From contig NC_068930.1 in assembly GCF_023091745.1 (NCBI RefSeq), positions 9,508,262 to 9,572,261 on the forward strand: a stretch of 64,000 bases of DNA, given 5' to 3'. Made by a program: the position numbers and the translations under genes. Each line of letters starts with the position of its first letter. Positions within the stretch are counted from its first letter, which is position 1. The notes under the pieces are model-generated. The model worked only from the letters and a program-made list of their open reading frames with translations, was not told where the DNA came from and did no database searches. The stretch is from Budorcas taxicolor. Taxonomy: Eukaryota; Chordata; Mammalia; Artiodactyla; Bovidae. Positions 34,401-46,929 of the stretch are shown here, one piece after another.

Positions 34401-37099
34401 CATCACGCTCCCTGAGAAACACAAAAGGAAGCTTTTGTGTCTCCCGTTTTTAAGGTTGAAGGAGAGGCGATAGCAGGAGCAGAGTTTAAAAGGGGCCCCT
34501 TCTGGCCTCACCGCCCACACCGCGAGGCCGGCGCAGAGGCGCTGCCCACGCAGGCTCCCGCAGAAACTCTGCAGGCGGTGGGTGGGCTCTGCCGGAAGCC
34601 CACACTCAGCGTTTTCCACTGCCTCCCTCTTCCCCTTTCACTTCCGGACGCCCACGGGTCTGCGTCGGCCTCCCCCGAGGGCACAGCTTGTGGCATTCGT
34701 CTTGATGTCCTGTGGCACCAGGCACAGTGAACTGCCCGGGCGGGGACCCCCACTCGCTTCTTAACCTGAAACGAGAAGGCACTGCAAACCAGGCCAGGGC
34801 ACAGACTGAAGGAGCTGTCAGCAACGTGCAGGCTCGGCTGAGAAATGCAAGCCTCCTGGGCCTTCCGCAGCCAGGCCAAGAGGGCAGAGGCGACCGGGCA
34901 GGAGAGGGCCGGTGACAGCAGCAAGCCCGTGTGGCCTCCGCAGCGGCAGCCGGCCACCCCGCAACAGAACCGTTCCTCCAAGTCGGCCTGGAACATAGCC
35001 ACAAAGCGGGGACTGCCCTTCTGACGGGGCTGGGGGAGTGTGCTGGAAGAGACAGGAGCCCTACATCTTGGGGAAGTTTAAAGACGACCCAGAGAATGAC
35101 ATCTTAGATTCTACCTTCGCGAAAGCCTGAGGGCTGGGCACAGTTCCCTGCCTTTGTTCCCCTCTTTTGTCTTGGGCAAATGTTCCTGGCCATACTCGTA
35201 CCTGTGGTTTTATTGTCATCTGCTTTGGAGACAGGCAGGGTATAAATCCGTCAGCGAAATTTTAAAATGCAGCTCTTTGCTCTAGCATCGAAATAGACAA
35301 AGAAGAAAGAGGCTCTTCATAAATGCCTTTGGAGGCTTGTGATGTGCGTGGGGCTGCCAATAAAAGGCAAATTCTCTGCTTTGAGGTTACACACACTGAA
35401 CCCAGGGGGGTCCTTGGGCCTCTGGGCACAGCACGAGCCCTGCCGGTGGGGCTTGATCGGCAGTCCTGGTGCTCCCAGCTGCAGGGGGTCGTGTGGACCA
35501 CGGCCACCTCTGGGACCCAGCAGGAAAGGAGGGAGGCTCCTTGCTGCAGTCAGCAACGTGTGAGGCCCCTGAACACTCCTCTAGAAAAGAGGGCAGAAGG
35601 GGGGATGCAGAACATCTCTACCCCTTCCCTTGAATTTCTGCCACCACTGGCTTCCCAGGTCTTCCTTCTTATTTAGCAGAGGTCTGCCAGTACTGGGAAG
35701 TCCTGCCCCAAGAAGCCAGGTGAAGGTTGGTTTGTCTTGCTGGGCACCGGTGTCATGCTGCTGCAGTGGAGGGCTTGGCAGAGGTGATACCAGGGACCAT
35801 GGGTTCCCTGAGTCAAAGGAAAGATCCCAGGAAGGGTTGTGGGAACTGGCCAAAGGTAAAACAGAAGGCTTTAAATATCTGAGTCCAGTTGAGGGAAACA
35901 AGTGTGATAACAAGACAGCCACCTGCCATCCCTGCCCTGTTTGGGAGGGCAGCATGCGGAAAACCTTTATGTGAGGTCGTGGGGAAGAGTCCTGAGTCAT
36001 TAGTCAGTCGTGGGTTAATACAGAACAGTCTCGGCAGATAAATTACACCCAGAAGCTCTGTGTGAGTCCTTGGAGTTGACATTGAAAGGTTCAGTTATCA
36101 TAGTGAGAGTGATGCCTGCTTCACTCTGATAGGGCTCAATTATTGTGATAAGTGTCCTTGGAGCTTTACTCTTTTGTTTCACCTAAAGTTGGAATGAGGA
36201 TCTCAACCTCAACTGGATACGACTGGTCGCTTCTTTCCCCAGCCCCTCTGGGATCCTTGAGGAGGCTCCTTGAGCAGTAGATGTCTAGTATTTCAAAAGG
36301 ATACATCCTCCTCTCCTGGGATTGTCAGGACTTTTGGTCCAAAGTGACAAAAGTCCAGGTCAAACAAACCTATGAAGTTTATTGGGAGGAACTTGGGTAC
36401 TATCTTGGAATCTAGGATGAAATTTTAAAAACCTCCAAGAGAGGTGAAAACCAGGCCTAGAAGGTGCCAAGGATACAGGAATCTACTCCCTATCTGTCTC
36501 GCTTCCCTCTGCTTTTTTCCACCAACTCATCTTCTGCGATGCTTTGTGCATGTGTGGGCTGGACGATGGTTGTGGCACAGCTCCTAACTGATATTCCCTC
36601 TCTTTAAAGCTAGATTCACCCAGGAGCTAACTAGTCCAGCCATCTGGGGTCAGGAAGACAGGGGTATGTGTGTAGATACAGCTGCTAGGGTGTAGGCAGG
36701 TGGGTGGAAGGGCATCATTGTGAGCAGGGAAGTCATTCTGAAAGGAAACGTGTCCTGCTACAGACCCCAGAAAGGCTCTCCCAGGCTTTCCTGATGCCAG
36801 GAACAACTTGACGGGCTGCTAGGAGGCAGGAGGCCTGGCGTGCCCACCCCCACAGGCTCAGGTTCTCTTGATTTATTACAGCTCACTCTCTTTATTACAA
36901 CTTATTGTAGTAAGGCATCTGGGGGGCCTTTCTCAGCCTTGCCAGTTTCTCGTGCAATGCAAAGCTTGGTTCTTCCACACACGCCTCAGACATCCACACC
37001 TCAGCAGTGCAGCAGGACCTAAAGCCCTGAGATTGCTTTCCCTACCCTTGGATCCTCCCTTCCACGCGGGTCCACGCTGTCACTTGATGCACTTTCCTG
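34401..37099. other. Unassigned, includes a CpG-dense patch
   Basis: Aside from the CpG-dense part at 34490-35030 I see no recognised repeat or gene. Overlapping frames at 34508-35004 reflect GC content and have no recognisable domain. Confidence 0.45.
34490..35030. promoter_or_regulatory. CpG-dense patch, possible small CpG island
   Basis: 34500-34680 alone holds about 17 CpGs by eye (for example 'cgcgaggccggcgcagaggc'), and 34860-35030 is again CpG-rich. Most of the surrounding window is CpG-poor, as expected for methylated mammalian DNA. It may mark an unrecognised promoter or an orphan CpG island. No first exon or TATA box could be assigned. Confidence 0.3.
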
Positions 37100-37290
37100 G
37101 ATTCTTGCTCATACTCCGCCACCTGCTAAATGCCTGATCTTGATACTTCTCGGTCTTCTTGTCTGTAAAGTGGGGATAGTAAGTGACATGTTCCCCTCAA
37201 GGCTGTTGCAAGAACTTGAGATCATGTGTGTCACAACCTCAGTTCACTGAGCTCAGTTCCTGACTTCTAGAAGGTGCTCAGTAAAACTCA
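37100..37290 (+). mobile_element. MIR fragment
   Basis: 'ggtcttcttgtctgtaaagt', 'ggggatagtaagtgacatg' and 'aaggtgctcagtaaaactca' follow the last two thirds of MIR. Confidence 0.52.
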
Positions 37291-37976
37291 GTCCCTGTAG
37301 GTTCCCCTCCCCTCGACCTAAGGACCTCCCAGGCAACAGTGTTGTTTTCCCTGCCCTTCCCCACCAGGGCGATTTTTAGCCAAAGTCCTAATGACTGTTA
37401 GTGCCGCTCGCTTGCAAGGAGACCAAGACATTACCACGCAGGTGTGATACTTGGGAGAACTGGGTGACATAAACACTTACACAGGCCCAACCATTTATAG
37501 TCACACAGGACATCCTGACTCAGCGCCTCAGAGAGTGGAATGGATTCCGCTTTAAGGAACTCCACATCAACGTTCCCTTGAAGCCACATTCTGAGACAGA
37601 TTCTGGGAGGCTGGGCCATGGAAACTCTTTAATTTTTGAGTTATGTGCGTTGAGTGAGTGAGTCAGGGTTGATAGATGATTCAAACCTAGCAGAACCCAG
37701 ACCACATAGAGAGAATGAAGAAAGATGCCCACAGGACCCAGGGGAATTTCTAAAGAATCTTCTCAGAGTGTGTGCAACTGAAGAGCCCAGCGGATTCCAT
37801 TCTTTCTCTAACATGGCCACAGCCCACCCATCACCGAGGCCCTTTGGAAGGGGCTGCAGAGAGAGGGAGGGTCATTAGCTTGAAGAAAGATTGAGGAAAC
37901 AGCCTTGAGGCCCTGCAAGAGGGGCGGGGGGGTGGGCGACAGACTCCACCAGTTCTTCTCATGCTTGTCTACTCTG
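37291..37976. other. Unassigned sequence
   Basis: A G-rich run is at 37919-37934. No gene or named repeat recognised. Confidence 0.45.
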
Positions 37977-38004
37977 CTCAAGAGTCAAAGTCTCAGGACC
38001 CAAG

Positions 38005-38209
38005 GCTTCCCTGGTAGCTCAGTGGTAAGGAATCCGCCTGCTGATGCTGGAGATGTGGGTTCGATCCCTGGGTCAGGAAGATCCCCTGGAGAAGGAAATG
38101 GCAACCCACTCCAGGATTCTTGCCTGGAAAATCCCATGGACTGAGGAGCCTGGTAGTCTACAGTCCATGGGGTCCCAAAGAGTGGGACATGACAGCAACT
38201 GAGCATGCA
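38005..38209 (+). mobile_element. Bov-A type SINE with long target duplication
   Basis: Sense SINE 'gcttccctggtagctcagtg' to 'gacagcaactgagcatgca'. The flanks at 37977-38004 and 38210-38237 match at 25 of 28 positions, an unusually long duplication for a SINE. Confidence 0.93.
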
Positions 38210-38389
38210 CTCAAGGGTCAACGTCTCAGGACACAAGGTAAAGACAGTTTTGACCTTGCAGAAAGGTTGTGGGCAGGGCCTTCTGGCTGAGAATCTCTCC
38301 AAGATATCACCAAGGGAAATCATGGCCCTGTGACCAGAGAGGATGCCGTGGATCCAAAAACCAACAGAGCTGCCCCATGGCAAGTCCTG

Positions 38390-38970
38390 TTCATCCTGCC
38401 CACAACATACTCTTCAAGTATATTCCTCCAAACCATCCCTGCCCTTCTGATCCCCTGGCCCCTACCTCATCACATGCACCTTAGCTGCTGCAGCAGTGGC
38501 CCTCCAACTGCCACCCACCTCTTCCCCTTCCCCTCCATCAGCTGCCAGAACTCACCCCCAGAAACATACACCTGGGGACTCTCCCAGGCACAAAATTTCA
38601 GTGGCTCCCAACTAGAGAATGTCCCCACGGACCCCAAGCTTGCTGCCTGACTTCAAGCCCTCACTTTTGGTTTCAGCCACAGCTTATCACCTCCCTCCAT
38701 GCCTTGGGCCATGCTAACCCTTTCGCTGAGAAAACCACTTGTTTCTGCTTTACCCAACTCACTCTTACTCATCTTTTCCCAGGGCCCTGCTCAAATATGG
38801 GCTCTTCTCCGAGGCTCTCCCAGGCCCCCAGCACCCGTCATTGCAGGATCTTGATGCACCTGGGAGACCCGACTACCATCGGTCTCCTGCTTGGATGGTG
38901 AAGATCCGGGAAAACAGGGACTGTGGCTGCTCAGAGCCCATTCAGAGCCTGGCACAGTGGCTGGGTGTCT
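38390..38970 (+). mobile_element. L2 fragment
   Basis: 'tcagtggctcccaactagag', 'gcttgctgcctgacttcaag', 'ttactcatcttttcccaggg', 'gggaaaacagggactgtgg' and 'agagcctggcacagtgg' occur in sense L2 order. Old and gapped. Confidence 0.5.
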
Positions 38971-39186
38971 CCTGAAAGCCAGGCTCCCCGGCCCCTCCTG
39001 CCTCTCTGCTGGGTTCCTGGTGCTCCCTGCCCGGGGTCAGGGAAAATCCCAGCAGGATCCATTTCCTGTTCTCCACACCCTTGCAGATCTTCCTTGTTCC
39101 AGGTTCTTCCTCTCCAGAGAGCTTCTTATCTGAGGACAGTCCCAGGCACAGCAGCAGGCCCAGAGGAGCCATCCTGCCGATTTCCT

Positions 39187-39410
39187 GCCTCAGCCACTCT
39201 GCATTTGAGTCAGAAGGTCTGAGTTTGGAGCCATGCTCTGAACCCCTTCCCAGCTTGGTGACCTTGACAATCGCGAATTCGTGGCAATCGTGAATCTATT
39301 TTCTAAATATAACCTTTGGGATTGTTGATTTTTTCCCATTTACCATAATTCCCTGAAGATGTGTTCACCTCTGCTAAGCCTCAATTTCTTAATTTATAAA
39401 ATGAAGTCTT
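39187..39410 (+). mobile_element. MIR interrupted by a templated L1 segment
   Basis: 'gtctgagtttggagccatgc', 'cagcttggtgaccttgaca' and then, after a foreign segment at about 39270-39361, 'cacctctgctaagcctcaat' and 'ttcttaatttataaaatg'. The two halves join into one MIR when the segment is set aside. Confidence 0.6.
39270..39361 (+). repeat. Copy of the L1 segment at 40339-40419, inside the MIR
   Basis: 39280-39360 and 40339-40419 are about 95 percent identical over 81 bases and share the same private internal deletion relative to the L1 pattern ('tctattttctaaat' directly before 'aacctttgggattg'). The left junction also carries a partial second start, 'caatcgcgaatt' then 'caatcgtgaatc'. It looks like a templated insertion copied from 1 kb away in direct orientation. 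Confidence 0.75.
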
Positions 39411-39824
39411 CTTTTTTTTTTTGGCACAAATTTGTTGTTACAAGTTAAAGTGTGTCTCCCAAGCAATCTCTTTCCCCGTGAGGAATGACTATTAGCACTT
39501 TATAGCTTACCTACCCAAACTTTTTCCGTGCATTTATACTTCAAATTTATCATTTTGTAGCAAAAGAGTTATATCTACACACATTTTTGTGCCTTGCTGT
39601 TTTTACCTAACTGTTCACATGCCCCCTGCATTGGAGCTCCCTTATTCTTCATAACTGCTGTTTATTTTACAATATATGAATGACCTGTAGTTCATTTAGC
39701 AATGCTCCTAACATTAGACATTTCAACCATTTTCCTTAAAAACACTTATTAACATTTTTATTTTGTGATAATTGTAGATTCATATGCAATTGTAGAAATA
39801 AAAGAGAAACATTATGTACCCCTT

Positions 39825-40128
39825 GGGGCTTCCCTGATAGCTCAGTTGATAAAGAATCTGCCTGCAATGCAGAAGACCCTGGTTCGATTCCTAGGTCGGG
39901 AAGATCCGCTGGAGAAGGGATAGACTACCCACTCCAGTATTCTTGGGCTTCTGTTGTGGCTCAGCTGGTAAAGAATCCGCCTGCAATGCAGGAGACCTGG
40001 GTTCAATCCCTGGATAGGGAAGATTCCCCTGGAGAAGGGAAAGGCTACCCACTCCAGTATTCTGGCCTGGAGAATTCCATGGACTGTCCATGGAGTCCCA
40101 AAGAGTTGGACACGATTGAGTGACTTTC
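39825..40128 (+). mobile_element. Bov-A type SINE, two head units
   Basis: Two successive tRNA-like heads ('cttccctgatagctcagttg' and 'cttctgttgtggctcagctg'), the first unit stopping at 'ctccagtattctt' and the second running to 'gagttggacacgattgagtg'. Either a tandem dimer or one SINE inserted into another at the same motif. Confidence 0.88.
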
Positions 40129-42037
40129 ATGTTTTCCTTACCCAGTTTCTCGAAATGGTGATGTTGACATCTTCCAAAACTGCGGTGAGTACGGTATCAC
40201 CACCAGGACACCGACACAGCTGCAGTCAAGATGCAGGACATTCCCATCCCCACAAGGGTCCCTCTAGTTGCCCTTTTTTAGCCATACCTACTGCTTTCCC
40301 ACCCTCACCATGTTCCCTTCCCTGACTCGTCTTTTACCCGTGGCAATCGCGAATCTATTTTCTAAATGTAACCTTTGGGATTGTTGATTTTTTTCCATTT
40401 ACCATAATTCCCTGAAGATTCATGCAGGTTCAGGGATTTTACCAATGAAGCTGCTATAAACATTTCTGTACAGGCTTTTTGTGGGAATATAAATTTAATT
40501 TCTCTAGGATAAATGCCCAGGAGTGCAAATGTTGTATGACAGTTGTATGTTTAGTTTTATAAGAAACTGATGTTTTCGAGTGACCACACCACTTTGCATT
40601 CCCACCAGCAGTATATGAATGATATCATTTCTCTACTCACATTTAGTGCTGTCCCTATTTTTTGTCACTGTAACAGGTATGTAGTGATATCTGTGGTTTA
40701 ATTTGTATTTTCTTAATTTCTAACGATGTTAAACATCTTTGGTGAAAATGTCTTTTCATGCCATTTTCTAACTGACTGTTACCTTGCTTTGTTTTACTAT
40801 TAAGTTTTGATGAGTTTTAATATATCATTCTAGATACCAATTCTTTGTCAGATATGTGGTTTGCAAATAATTTTTCCCAGTCTCTAGCCTGTCTTTTCAT
40901 CTTCTTAACAGAATATTTTACAGAACAAACTCTTGAATTTTGATGAGGTCCAACTTAACAGTTTTCCCTTTTAAAGACTGTGCATTTGGTGTCAAGTTTA
41001 GAAGCTTGGCTTAATCCTAAACCCTGAAGATCTCATCTTACTTTTTTTCTAAATGATTTATAGTTTTACATTTTACATTTAAGTCCATGATCCACTTTGA
41101 ATTAGGTGTAAAGTTTAGGCTCAGGTTCACTTTTTGCCATTAGACGTCCAATTGCGCCAGCATCCTTTGCTGTAAAGTCTATCCTTCCTCCATTGAATTG
41201 CCTTTGCAGCTTTGTCAAAAATCAGTTGGGCATTTTTGTGAGAGTCTATTTCTGGGTTCTCTGTTCTGTTCTGTTGATCTGTGTCTGTCTCTGTGCCAGT
41301 ACTTCAGAGTCTTGATTACTATAGTTATATAATAGGTCTGGAAATCAGGCAGGCTGTTCTTCCCGCTTTAGTCTTCTTTTTCATAATTGTTTTAGCTATT
41401 CTAGTTCATTTGCTTTCCTACAAAATTTTTAGAATAATTTTGTCAGTATCTTTAAAAAAAACCTTGGCAAGGTTTTGATAGAAATTATGTTAAACCTACG
41501 TATCAAATTGAAGAGAATTGACGTCTTTAACTTTTTGAGTTTTCCAATCCCAAAATGTAGTCTTTCTCTCCATTTTTTAGATCTTTCATTCTCTTCATTA
41601 GTTTCATAGTTTTCAGTAAGTCCTTATATTTTTAAAAATTTACCTATAAGCATTTCACTTTGGAGCAACTGTAAACTGCATTATGCTTTTAATTGCTAGT
41701 GATCATTGCTAGTACATAGAAATGCGATTGATTTTTATACAGCTATCTTGGATCCTGCAACCTTTCAAACTCATTTATTAGTTTTAGGAAGATTTTTTTT
41801 TTTTTTCGTAGATTCCTTGGGATTTTCTATATAGGAAGTTACTTGCTAATATGGATTTTTGCATCTCTTTTTTTGATTAAGTTGTGTCACTTTTATTTAA
41901 TAGACTTATTATTTAATAGATCACACACACTTTCATTTTTTCCTTCATAAACTGTATGCCTTTCATTTCCTTTTCTTGCCTTATTGCACTGGTTAGAACT
42001 TCCAGTACTATTCTGAATAAGAAGTGAGACATCCTTG

Positions 42038-42139
42038 GGAGGGGACATATGCATACCTATGGCTGATTCATGTTGAGGTTTGACAGAAAACAACAAAATT
42101 CCGTAAAGCAATTATCCTTCAATAAAATATAAAAAGAAA
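42038..42139 (+). mobile_element. 102-bp ruminant L1 tail insertion
   Basis: Consists only of the last ~100 bases of a ruminant L1 3-prime end ('tatggctgattcatgttgag', 'gtttgacagaaaacaacaaa', 'gcaattatccttcaataaaa') and an A-rich tail. A perfect 19-bp target duplication, 'aagaagtgagacatccttg', is at 42019-42037 and 42140-42158. Confidence 0.9.
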
Positions 42140-43865
42140 AAGAAGTGAGACATCCTTGATGAGCATGGATCTTTGTTCTTGATCTTAGAGGGAAAGCATT
42201 TGGTCTTTCACGATTAAGTATTAATGTTATCTCTAGGTTTTCTTTAAATGCTTTTTATCAAGCTTAGGGAGTTTCCTCTATTCCTAGTTTTCTAAGAGTT
42301 CTTGAAGTCATGAATGAATGTTACATTTTGTCAAATGCTTTTTAAGAGCCCACTGATATAACCATAAAATTTTTATCCTTTAGTCTTATGATACGATGAA
42401 AAATATTGATTGATTTAAATATTGAGCAAATCTTACATACCTGGAAAAAATTCCCTTTGATCATGATACATAATTCTTTTCCTACATATCTGAATTCTAC
42501 ATGCTAAAACTGTAAGGGTTTTTGCATCTTTATTTATGAGTGATGTTAGTTTGTAGTTTTACTTTTATGCTGCATTTTTCTGATTTTGTTATCAGGGCAA
42601 TCTGAGCTTCATGAAATGAATTGGGAAATGTTCTCTCTTCTGTTTTCTGGAAAAGATTATATAGAATTAGGGTTAATTCTTTAAAGTTCTGAGGGAATTT
42701 CCAGTGAAGCTGTCTGAGCATGGAGATTGGGGGGGGGGGGAATTTTAAAATTATGAATTCACTTTTAAATAGTTGCAGGACTATTCGTATGATCTATTTC
42801 ACATTGGATGAATTGTGGTAATTTGTACTTTTCATGAAATTGATAAGTTTAATCCAAGTTGTTAAATTTATGTTTTTTGTGGTATCCCTTATTATCTTTT
42901 TGATGTCTGTATTGTTTGTAATGACAGTCCCTGTTTTATTCTTGATATTGTTAATCTGAGTCTCATCTCTTTTTTCTCTTTTCCAGTCTTGCTAGAAATT
43001 GGCCAATTTTACTTATCTTTTAAAGAATCAGGTTTTTCGTCTCATTGATTTGCTTTTCTGTTTTCCAGGTCATTGATTTATGCTCTTATTTCCTGTGTTC
43101 TGCTTGCTTTGGTTTTACTTTGCTTTTCTTCTCATATATTCTTGAGAAAAAAACTCAGATTATTGATCTGAAACTTTTCATTTTATCTAATATAAACTTT
43201 AACGCTACAAATTTCCCTCTCAGCAATACCTTAACACAGATTTTCATTTTTATTTAGTTCAATATATTTTTAAATTTTCTTTGAGACTTCCTCTTTGACA
43301 CATGGATTGCTTACAAGTGTATTTAATTGCCAAGTGTTTGGCAATTTTTCTGTTATCTTTCTCTTATTATTTGGAGTTTGATCCCATTGTGGCCAGAATG
43401 CACTCTCTATATAAGTTCAATTATTTTAATTTTGTTGAGATTTATTTTATGCCCCAGAATACAGTCTACCTAGTATATGTCCCATGGACATATATAGAAT
43501 ATACTTTCTGCTGTCACAGGACTGAATACTTTCTAAACGTCAATGAGATTCTGTTAGTTGATGATGCTGAGTTTTCTCATGTTCTTGCTGGATCTATGTC
43601 TCGTTACTCTATCCATTTTTGAGAGAGAAATGCTCAAGTTCACAGCTATAATCTCAGGTGAGTCTATTTGCCCACTCAGTCCTATCAGTTTTGCTTCACA
43701 TTTTTGTAGGTTATTTGCTGTGTACACTTTTAGGATGCTTATGTCTTTTTGGTAGATTGATCTTTTGAACATTATGTAATGTGCCTCTCTCTGTCTGGTA
43801 ATTACCTTTTCTTTAAGGTATATTTCATCAGATAATACAACACTCCTGCTTTCTTTTTTTTTTTT

Positions 43866-46440
43866 AAATAAACCTTTTATTTTAGAGTAGATTTACAGTT
43901 ACAAAAAAGCTGTGAAGAGAGTTTCCATACACCCCATTCCCCGTTTCCCTTATTATCCAATATCTTACATTAGTATGATACATTTGTCACAAAGAGCCAA
44001 TATTGATATATCATTATTAACTAAAGCCTACATTTTATTCTGATTTCCTTAGTTTTTATCTAATGCCCCTTTTCTGTCTGAGATTCCATTCAGATTATCA
44101 TACTACATTTAGTCATGATGTCTCCTTAGAATTCTCTTCAGTCAGTTCAGTCACTGAGTCATGTCTGACTCTTTGCAACCCCATGGACTGCAGCATGCCA
44201 GGGTTCCCTGTCCATCACCAACTTCTGAAGCTTGCTCAAACTCATGTCCATTGAGTCTGTGACGCCATCCAATCATCTCATCCTCTGCCATCCCCTTCTC
44301 CTCCTGCCTTCAGTCTTTCCCAGCATCAGGGTCTTTCGCAATAAGTCAGTTCTTTGCATCAGGTGGTCAAAGTATTGGAGTTTCAGCTTCAGCATCAGTT
44401 CTTCCAATGAGTATTCAGGACTAATTTCCTGTAGGACGGACTGGTTTGATCTCCTTGCTGTCCAAGGGACTCTAAAGAGTCTTCTCCAACACCACAGTTC
44501 AAAAGCATCAATTCTTCAGCACTCAGCTTTCTTTATGGTCTAATTCTCACATCCATGCATGACTACTGGAAAAACCATAGCTTTGACTAGACAGACCTTT
44601 GTCAACAAAGTAATGTCTCTACTTTTTAATATGCTGTCTTGGTTGGTCTTAGGTTTTCTTCCATTTCTTAAAATTGTCCATCTAAGAATTCTCTTGGATG
44701 TGACAATTTCTCAGACCTTGCTTTTGATGATCTTGACAATTTTGAGGAGTATAGGTAAGATATTTTGCATGATGTTCTGCAAGTGGGATTTGTCTGATGT
44801 TTTTCTCACAATTAAACTGGGGTTATGGGTTTTGGAGAGGAAGATCATAGAGTACCATTTTCATCAAATCATGTCAATAGTACATACTATCAACATGACA
44901 TGTCATTGTCGATATTAACATTGTTCACCTGGATGAGAAACTGTTTATCAGGTTTCTCTACTATAAAGTTAATTCTCCCCCACCTCTCTCCTTTCATACT
45001 GTCTTTTTTGAAAAGCAAGTCATTATGCACAGCCCAAACCTAAGGAGTGAGGAGTAATATTCCATTTCCTCAAGGGCAAAGTCTCTACAGCAATTATATG
45101 AAATTATTCTGTATGGGAGATTTATCTGTATTCCCCACTTATTTATGTATTCAATCATTTTTTAAATAGCAGCATTGACTCAAAGATATTAATTTTATTG
45201 GGAATGGTACTAGAAACCAAGATCTGGGCACTAGGTATACTTCTGTGATATCACTGCTTCTAGGCCCTCATGGTTGAGAGAAAAGAAATATCTGTATGTG
45301 TATACTAACCTGTGTGCATACATATATCTATCAATACTGTATTTCTGTATGGCTAAATATGAGTTGAGTTTACCCTGATTTGTTTCCAGCTCAAATCCAT
45401 CAACCATGGATCATTCTGGCCTTCTCCCTTGCTTGTTTAACTTCCCATTCCAACAGTGAGAAACTTGACTTTCAAAATTCACCATCCATTTACTTAATTG
45501 TTAAATCCAGTATACATAGATATTTGTTACAGAATGGTTAACCCATACCATACCCCTATTGGAAACAACTGTCGATGAGATTATGGTGCTTTTGTAGAAT
45601 TCTTTTTGCCTTTACTCAAAGAATTTCCATTTATTTCCAAACTTATTTACCTTCTTATGCCTCCCTTTAGGGAGACTGTTTACACATTTGAAATACATCT
45701 GTATTGTTTTATCACAGTCTGTATTCCATCCTAAAACCCCATGACTTTATAAATGATTTTTAAAATTTGCATACATTACAGTTCACTCTGTGCTGTAAAG
45801 GTCAAAGGATTTTGACAGATGAATAGCATCATAGATGATGTACCATTATATTCTCATACAGAAGAGTTTCTCAGCCTTAAAAGTAATCCCGTGATTCACC
45901 TAGTCAACCTTCCTTCCTCTTCAAATCCCTAGAAATCAGTGATCTGTTTACTGTATTTCTAGTTTCACCATTTATAGATGTTAAATAAATGGAATTATAC
46001 ATTTTCAGTCTTTGCAGATTGGTTTGTTTCTATTAGCATTGTGCATTTAGGATTCATATTTTGTGTGTATGGAGGGGGGGCTTGGCAGCTAAATCCTTTT
46101 TCACCACAGAATATTCCATTGTCTGGATATACCACAGTTTGTTCATCTATTCACCTATTAAATAACATCATGTTTGCCTTCAGTTTTTAGTTTTATAAAG
46201 AAAACTGCTAATATCCACATGCATGTTTTTTTGCAGACATAAGTTTTCAAATATGTTGGGTAAATAATTTAGAAGCCTGACTGTTGGATTTTATAGTAAA
46301 ACTATGTTTAACTTGGTAAGAAACTGTCTTCCAAACTGGCTGTACCATTTTACATTTCAACCAGCAACAAATGAGAGTTACTGTTACTTAGAATGCTCAC
46401 AATTGATACTAGTTTGTACTTAATGGTTGTACAATTTACA
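43866..46440 (-). mobile_element. L1M 3-prime UTR/ORF2 region, antisense
   Basis: A second old L1 pattern: 'tagagtagatttacagttac', 'atcttacattagtatgata', 'ttgatatatcattattaac', resuming after a BovB (44139-44684) with 'ttgacaattttgaggagtat' and 'ctggggttatgggtttt'. Around 45760-46440 another antisense L1 3-prime stretch follows ('gaatattccattgtctgg', 'atataccacagtttgttc'). Confidence 0.75.
44139..44684 (-). mobile_element. 5-prime-truncated BovB, antisense
   Basis: Starts 'cagtcagttcagtcactgag' (BovB 3-prime end in reverse) and stops within the RT C-terminal region. A perfect 11-bp target duplication, 'agaattctctt', is at 44128-44138 and 44685-44695, splitting the L1M text cleanly. Confidence 0.95.
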
Positions 46441-46929
46441 TTTTTCTATCTTTTCACTTTTAACCCATTTATACCACTGTATTTGAAATTAATTTCTATA
46501 TGCGTTTATACATAGCATATACTTTGGTTATGTTGTTAACTCCACTCTGCCAATCTCCTTTAATTGGTGCTTTTGGAATTAACATGTAATTAGTGGCCTA
46601 TGAGGGCTTGTCTGCCATTTTGGTTTTTGTTTTCTGTTCTCTGTTTTTCTTTCTCTGTTCTTTTTTTCCTGCCTTCCTGTGGGCTGAACATTTTTTAGAA
46701 TCCCACTTTGGTTTATGTATAATGTTATTGAGTGCTTCTCTTGTGTAGCTTTTTTAAATGGTTGTTTTAGTTATTATATTATATCTAGATAACAGGGTGT
46801 ACTGTTATTGACATTTGACTCAATCAGGTGAAGCATAGAAACCTTACCTCCCTTCACATCCTTTATCTTTCCCTATTTATAGTATAATTGTCTTAAATAT
46901 TTCCTCTAATACACATAGAACCACATCAG

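Larger units (their letters stand above)
39411..43865 (-). mobile_element. L1M, antisense
   Basis: Old L1 read in reverse. Recognisable phrases include 'ataattccctgaagattcat', 'cattcccaccagcagtatat', 'ccattgaattgcctttgcag', 'ctttgtcaaaaatcagttgg', 'gccagtacttcagagtcttg' and 'gattactatagttatataat'. 39411-39824 is assigned more weakly. A SINE dimer (39825-40128) and a small L1 tail (42038-42139) are nested. A G-run of 12 is at 42729-42740. All frames are broken. Confidence 0.75.

Noticed and set aside
34508..35004. 164-codon minus-strand frame in CpG-rich DNA
   Set aside because: Another frame of similar length overlaps it; cysteine- and serine-rich without any family signature. Best explained by GC content.
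43866..46440. Recently active L1
   Set aside because: Every frame is broken and the text matches old L1M-type consensus; nothing suggests activity.
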